Shown: positions 59,947 through 64,000 of the stretch, one piece after another | Layout of the letters: every line of letters starts with the position of its first letter | Numbering within the stretch: the stretch's first letter is position 1 | Source of the DNA: Comamonadaceae bacterium UBA4962 | Lineage (GTDB): Bacteria > Pseudomonadota > Gammaproteobacteria > Burkholderiales > Burkholderiaceae_C | NCBI GenBank assembly: GCA_002397315.1 | Contig: DHAE01000023.1 | Span: 244,495 to 308,494, forward strand | DNA: 64,000 nucleotides | Direction: 5' to 3' | The notes under the pieces: model-generated | Databases searched by the model: none | Told to the model about the DNA's origin: nothing | What the model saw: only the letters and a program-made list of their open reading frames with translations | Program-made: the position numbers and the translations under genes

Positions 59947-60071
59947 GCGCCCGCCGGGCCTTCCGGACCGGCGCCCAGGCCTGCCCGGGCAGGGTCACGG
60001 GGCCCCGGATGCTGGACCTGCCGGCACGAGCCGGCGAAGCGGTTCCCGCGAGGCGTCGCCCCGGGCGATCC

Positions 60072-61061
60072 TCAAGAGGCCACGGGGCCCGCAGCACGCT
60101 CGGTGCTGCCGGCCGTGCGCTGCCCCTCGGGCGCGGCGCTGCGCAGATCGCTGCGCGACGGAGCGGCCGCGGCCCCATCGCCCGCCGGGGAGACGTCCAC
60201 CCGGTCGCGCATCGAGCCGAAGGTGCGCGCATACACCCAGGTGAATTCGGCCCCCATCAGGAAGATCTGCGCCGAGTAGTACACCCACACGAAAATCACC
60301 GCCAGCGACCCCGCGGCGCCGAAGCCGGAGGCCAGCGCGGTCTTGCCGATGTAGAGCCCGATCAGCATCCGGCCCACGGTGAACAGCACCGCGGTGATGG
60401 CGGCCCCCAGCCACACGTCGTGCCAGCGCACCCGCACCCGCGGCATGATCTTGTAGATCATCGCGAACACCACCGTGGTGAACGCGAAACCCACCACCGC
60501 GTTGATCGCCTGCGCCAGCAGCTCCCAGCCGCCGAACGCGGGCGCCCACCACTTGCCCAGCGCCGATACCGCCGCGCTCATGACCAGCGACACCATGAGC
60601 AGGAACGCGATGCCGAGGATCATCCCGAACGACAGGAACCGGGAGCGCAGCAGCCCCCAGAGCCCCGTGGACCCCTCGCGCACCGGCGCCCGCCAGATGC
60701 GGTCGAGCGCGTCCTGGAGCTCGCCGAACACCGTCGTGGCGCCGATCAGCAGCACCACCAGCCCGATCACGGCGGAGGTGATGCCCGTCGTCGGCTTGGC
60801 GGCGGCATTGAGCAGCTCTTCCACGGCCGCTGCGGCATCCGTGCCCATCAGGCCGCTGAGCTGCGCGAACACCTCGCCGCGCGCGGCCTCTTCGCCGAAC
60901 ACCAGGCCCGCGATGGAAATGACGATGACCAGCAGCGGCGCGAGCGAGAACACGCTGTAGTACGACAGCGCCGCGCCCATGCTGGGGGCGTAGTCGTCCA
61001 CCCACGACGAAGCGGCCTGTTTGGCAAGGGCCCATGAACTCTTGAGATTTTTTTCCGGCAT
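60072..61061 (-). CDS. YihY/BrkB family inner-membrane protein
   Basis: This 329-residue integral membrane protein has about six hydrophobic helices and the YihY/virulence-factor-BrkB pattern: Ala-Pro-Ser-Met-Gly-Ala-Ala-Leu-Ser-Tyr-Tyr-Ser-Val-Phe-Ser-Leu near the N-terminus and Val-Trp-Val-Tyr-Tyr-Ser-Ala-Gln-Ile-Phe-Leu-Met-Gly-Ala-Glu-Phe near the end. The old idea that it is RNase BN has been dropped; its function is unsettled. The tail (about 300-329) is Ser/Gly/Ala-rich. It is divergent from the collagen-like gene across 226 bp. Confidence 0.93.
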   Translation of the reverse strand: MPEKNLKSSWALAKQAASSWVDDYAPSMGAALSYYSVFSLAPLLVIVISIAGLVFGEEAARGEVFAQLSGLMGTDAAAAVEELLNAAAKPTTGITSAVIGLVVLLIGATTVFGELQDALDRIWRAPVREGSTGLWGLLRSRFLSFGMILGIAFLLMVSLVMSAAVSALGKWWAPAFGGWELLAQAINAVVGFAFTTVVFAMIYKIMPRVRVRWHDVWLGAAITAVLFTVGRMLIGLYIGKTALASGFGAAGSLAVIFVWVYYSAQIFLMGAEFTWVYARTFGSMRDRVDVSPAGDGAAAAPSRSDLRSAAPEGQRTAGSTERAAGPVAS

Positions 61062-61170
61062 GGGAGGAAATTAGCCTCGGCCCGCATCCGGCCCTGTAGG
61101 ACTAGGGAACGACGCGGATGGCGCCGATTGAAACGATGAGCAGATCGGACGGATTCCGCGCAGGAAATGG

Positions 61171-61201
61171 GAAGAAATTGCAATTTTTTGCAAATTTCTT
61201 C
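61171..61201. promoter_or_regulatory. AT-rich imperfect inverted repeat before the collagen-like gene
   Basis: GAAGAAATTGCAA and TTGCAAATTTCTTC form two arms that match except for one extra base, across a T-rich centre, in an otherwise GC-rich region. The site is 87 bp before the collagen-like gene start and 110 bp from the BrkB-like start. It may contain promoter elements (TTGCAA with a weak TACCCT 18 bp on) or an operator. Confidence 0.5.
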
Positions 61202-61287
61202 TACCCTGGTCGCCACCGCAACACACGCTTTTCACCGCGCACCGAGCGCGGCGAACGCCATTGCCCGCACTACCCACGGATCCGCCC

Positions 61288-63033
61288 ATGACATCCCATC
61301 CCTCCCTCTGGGCCATTGCCGCGCTGGTCGGCTCGCCCGCCCTGGCCGCCGACATCGTGCTCACACCACCCAACGGTGGCGGCGTGCTCCTGAACTCCGC
61401 CCCGAACACACCGGCGCTGCGTGTCGGCCCCGCAGGGGTGCAACTGCCGGGCTTGCCCAACACCTCCGCCACCTTCCAGCAGGTCGTCTGCCGCGACGCG
61501 ACCGGCGTGGTGGGCAACTGCGATCCTGCGGCCATCACCGGCCCCCGCGGTGCCACCGGTGCAACCGGTGCGACGGGTGCACCAGGGGCCACGGGTGCCC
61601 AGGGAGAGGCCGGCGCCACGGGCCCGGCCGGCCCGCAAGGCGTGCAAGGAACGACCGGTCCCGCTGGCGTCCAGGGCCCGGTGGGTCTCACCTGGCGGGG
61701 CGCATGGTCGGGCTCGACCACCTACGTCGCGCGCGACGCGGTGCAGTACCTCGGCTCGTCCTACGTGGCCGTCTCTTCCGTGGTGGCGGCGGGCAGCACG
61801 CCGGGCCAGACGGCCGACTGGTCGCTACTGGCCGCCAAGGGCGCGGACACCTCCGGCACGGTGGTCGGGCTCTCGCCCGGCGCCATCCAGACCAGCGCCA
61901 CGCTGCCGCTGGTGAACATCGCGTCGGCGAACGCCATCGGCACCGGCACCGCCGCGCTGGTCAACGTCGCCACCGATGGCGGCAACCAGGCCCTCATGCG
62001 CCTGTCGGACGACGGAGCCTTCACCGTCGGCGGCACGTCCGGCAACGGCACCACGCCCGCCAGCGGGGCGGGCGTGCGGATGATGTGGGTGCCCTCCAAG
62101 TCCGCATTGCGTGCGGGCCGGGTGGACGGCTTCGGCGCGGCCTACTGGAACGATGCGAACATCGGAGATGCCTCCGCCGCGTTCGGGTGGAACACGCGGG
62201 CCCCGGGCGCGTACAGCTTCGCGGCCGGGCAAAGCACCACGGCCCAGGGCGACAACTCCGTCGCGCTGGGCAGCAACGGCACCGCGCAGGCCGAGCGCAG
62301 CCTCGCCTTCAACGGCACGGCATCGGGCGTGGGTGCGGTGGCGATCGGCAGCGGCGCGCAGGCCACCAATGACGACGCGCTGGCCCTGGGGCCGAGCTCC
62401 ATCGCCGGAGGCCTCTATGCGACCACCATCGGCCCGTCCATCGCGAACGGCAACTTCGGCGTGGCGATCGGCCTGCAGAACAAGGCGAACGGGAATTTCT
62501 CCGTCGCCATCGGCAAGAATGCCACGGCGCAGCACCAGGGCAGCATCGTGCTGGGCGACGGCTGCGCGGGATTCGCGAGCGACGACGTCCGGTCGACCGG
62601 CAACAACCAGTTCGTCGCCCGGGGCTGCGGCGGGATCTACCTGTACACCACCCAGAACCTGTCCTCCGGCGTCACGGTGGCCGCCGGTGGGGGCTCCTGG
62701 AACAGCCTCAGCGACCGGAACATGAAGGAGAACTTCGCGGACGTAGACGCGGTCGCCGTACTGGAGAGGATCGCGGCCATGCCGATCCAGAGCTGGAACT
62801 ACAAGACCCAGGCCCCGGCCATCCGCCACCTCGGGCCCACCGCGCAGGATTTCCGCGCGGCCTTCGGCCTGGGCGAGAACGACACCACCATCAACACGGT
62901 GGACGCCGACGGCGCGGCCCTCGTCGCGATCCAGGGCCTGCACACGCTGCTCAAGGAACAGCGCGATGCGATCGTGGAGCAGCGCCTGATGATCGAGCAG
63001 TTGCGCGCGGAGATCGAGCGCCTGAAGCGCTGA
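61288..63033 (+). CDS. Secreted collagen-like, YadA-head-like protein with S74 chaperone
   Basis: This 581-residue protein has a signal peptide ending at Ala-Leu-Ala-Ala, 17 collagen-type Gly-x-y triplets (85-135), and a carbohydrate-binding-like module (about 136-190: Trp-Arg-Gly-Ala-Trp, Tyr-Val-Ala-Arg-Asp-Ala-Val). Repeats of the trimeric-adhesin head type follow (about 290-440: Ala-Ile-Gly-Ser-Gly-Ala-Gln-Ala-Thr, Val-Ala-Ile-Gly). A C-terminal S74 intramolecular chaperone (from about 472) has Ser475-Asp-Arg-Asn-Met-Lys480 and ends in a coiled coil. S74 domains trimerise phage tail fibres and cut themselves off. This looks like a trimeric surface fibre. Start 61288 gives the signal peptide; a TTG at 61261 is upstream. 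Confidence 0.85.
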   Translation: MTSHPSLWAIAALVGSPALAADIVLTPPNGGGVLLNSAPNTPALRVGPAGVQLPGLPNTSATFQQVVCRDATGVVGNCDPAAITGPRGATGATGATGAPGATGAQGEAGATGPAGPQGVQGTTGPAGVQGPVGLTWRGAWSGSTTYVARDAVQYLGSSYVAVSSVVAAGSTPGQTADWSLLAAKGADTSGTVVGLSPGAIQTSATLPLVNIASANAIGTGTAALVNVATDGGNQALMRLSDDGAFTVGGTSGNGTTPASGAGVRMMWVPSKSALRAGRVDGFGAAYWNDANIGDASAAFGWNTRAPGAYSFAAGQSTTAQGDNSVALGSNGTAQAERSLAFNGTASGVGAVAIGSGAQATNDDALALGPSSIAGGLYATTIGPSIANGNFGVAIGLQNKANGNFSVAIGKNATAQHQGSIVLGDGCAGFASDDVRSTGNNQFVARGCGGIYLYTTQNLSSGVTVAAGGGSWNSLSDRNMKENFADVDAVAVLERIAAMPIQSWNYKTQAPAIRHLGPTAQDFRAAFGLGENDTTINTVDADGAALVAIQGLHTLLKEQRDAIVEQRLMIEQLRAEIERLKR

Positions 63034-63142
63034 GACGAGCCGCGCGGACCGATGGGAGGAAGGCGGGAGGCTGCCATCCGCGTGGCGCAGGCAGAGAAAA
63101 CCGAGCTGGCGGGCCGTGCCCCGGCGGTGTGAGAATGCAACG

Positions 63143-64000
63143 ATGAGCACATCGACCTCCTCCTTCCTCTCCGATGCGGACGGCACCCCCGTCACGACGT
63201 ACGCCTGGGATGGCGTGTCCGGCACGCCCACGGGCGTGGTGCAGATCGCCCACGGGCTGGCCGAACACGGCGAGCGCTACGACCGGTTCGCGAAGGCGCT
63301 GAACGCCGCCGGGTTCCTGGTCCATGCCGTCGACCACCGCGGGCACGGCCGCACTGCGGCCGGGCGCATGGGCGATTTCGGCGCGGCCGGCTTCAACGGC
63401 CTGATCGCCGACGTGGCCCAGTTCGGGGCCGCGCTGCGGGCCCGGCATGCGGGCCTGCCGCTGTTTCTCTTCGCGCACTCGATGGGCTCCTTCGCGGCCC
63501 AGGCCGCCCTGCTCGACCACTCGGCCACGTGGTCCGGCGTGGTGCTGTCGGGATCGACCGCGCTGGATCTGTTCGCTGCCGGCATGGCCCAGGCCCCGGC
63601 AGGCGCTCCTTCCGGGCTCGCTGCGCTCAATGCGGGCTTCGAGCACCGCACGGGCTATGAATGGCTGTCGCGCGACGCCGCCGAGGTCGATGCCTACATC
63701 GCCGATCCGTGGTGCGGATGGGACGTGCCCGCCGACGTGTTCCCCGCCCTCCTCTCGCCCGCGCCCCGCGTGGCCGACCCTGCGCAATTGGCGCGCATCC
63801 GCAGTGACCTGCCCGTGCTGATCGCCTCCGGCGACGCCGACCCGCTCGCCGCCGGTGGCGAGCGGCTGCGGCTGCTGGGGCAGCGCTACCGCGACGCGGG
63901 CCTGACGGATGTGACCGTCAAGCTGTATCCCGCCGGCCGGCACGAGCTCGTGAACGAAACCAACCGGGACGAAGTGACGGCCGACATCGTGGCGTGGATG
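63143..64000 (+). CDS. Alpha/beta hydrolase (S33/monoacylglycerol-lipase-like), cut by window end
   Basis: The first 286 codons are visible; the gene runs past the right edge. It is a serine-aminopeptidase/monoacylglycerol-lipase-type hydrolase: oxyanion region Ile-Ala-His-Gly-Leu-Ala-Glu-His-Gly-Glu-Arg-Tyr, Asp-His-Arg-Gly-His-Gly-Arg, nucleophile His-Ser113-Met-Gly-Ser, acid in Ser-Gly-Asp-Ala-Asp-Pro, and His in Gly-Arg-His-Glu-Leu. No signal peptide, so cytoplasmic. Only a few C-terminal residues are likely missing. The substrate is probably a lipid or ester; exact specificity unknown. Confidence 0.92.
   Translation, partial: MSTSTSSFLSDADGTPVTTYAWDGVSGTPTGVVQIAHGLAEHGERYDRFAKALNAAGFLVHAVDHRGHGRTAAGRMGDFGAAGFNGLIADVAQFGAALRARHAGLPLFLFAHSMGSFAAQAALLDHSATWSGVVLSGSTALDLFAAGMAQAPAGAPSGLAALNAGFEHRTGYEWLSRDAAEVDAYIADPWCGWDVPADVFPALLSPAPRVADPAQLARIRSDLPVLIASGDADPLAAGGERLRLLGQRYRDAGLTDVTVKLYPAGRHELVNETNRDEVTADIVAWM

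Noticed and set aside
59990..60060. GC-rich hairpin-like sequence after the CYTH-CHAD gene
   Set aside because: Short stems such as GCCGGC pair easily in this GC-rich DNA and no T-run follows; not called as a terminator.

Overview
The window is high-GC bacterial chromosome. Codon use, gene families and gene order (Bug-type solute-binding protein, CreA, GspF, paired cyanophycin synthetases, PHB-depolymerase-type esterase) fit a betaproteobacterium, most likely Comamonadaceae and Acidovorax-like. That assignment is an inference from family content; no rRNA or other marker gene is present. I saw no tRNA, IS element or prophage.

Layout. 1-480: leader-distal end of a type I-C-like CRISPR array, with one repeat grown by seven extra 8-bp units; its leader and cas genes would lie to the left, outside the window. 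585-7058: DUF4174 protein, degenerate CZB-domain protein, luciferase-like oxidoreductase, a lone gspF, secreted lipase, 5'-nucleotidase and EF-hand protein. 7083-15752: a hypothetical gene and a cyanophycin locus (DUF1854 protein, ABC exporter-type protein, P-loop-less CphA-like protein, canonical CphA). 15784-22675: creA, then a LysR regulator divergent from a CoA-transferase/DUF1254/Bug/esterase operon with a clear inverted repeat in between. 22840-27672: DsbA-like protein, AlkB, transglutaminase-like protein and large-subunit catalase. 27756-37188: a signalling block (single-domain receiver, hybrid kinases, CheB, CheR, ParB-like protein, diguanylate cyclase). 37353-40815: RecQ and a large haem-oxygenase-like protein, separated by a strong terminator. 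40940-46955: a PaoABC-like molybdenum enzyme operon with XdhC and a divergent MocA. 47085-50032: alcohol dehydrogenase, a small tail-anchored protein, nitroreductase and a hypothetical gene. 50092-53471: NrtR-like regulator divergent from a secreted 5'-nucleotidase, then Rnk. 53835-59946: ribbon-helix-helix regulator plus esterase operon, divergent from a class II UvrA across an 18-bp palindrome, then a CYTH-CHAD protein. 60072-64000: BrkB-like membrane protein, a secreted collagen-like protein with an S74 chaperone domain, and an alpha/beta hydrolase cut by the window end.

Genes that appear to work together. (a) Nitrogen/carbon storage: CphA, its CphA2-like paralogue, the ABC protein and DUF1854. 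(b) Envelope aldehyde oxidation: the PaoABC-like enzyme with XdhC for cofactor loading and MocA for the cytosine-dinucleotide cofactor. (c) Sensing: a five-domain hybrid kinase, CheR, REC-less CheB and a second kinase, joined by stop/start overlaps. (d) A LysR-controlled catabolic unit of unknown substrate. Most long ORFs on the opposite strand of these genes are GC-driven shadows and are left out.
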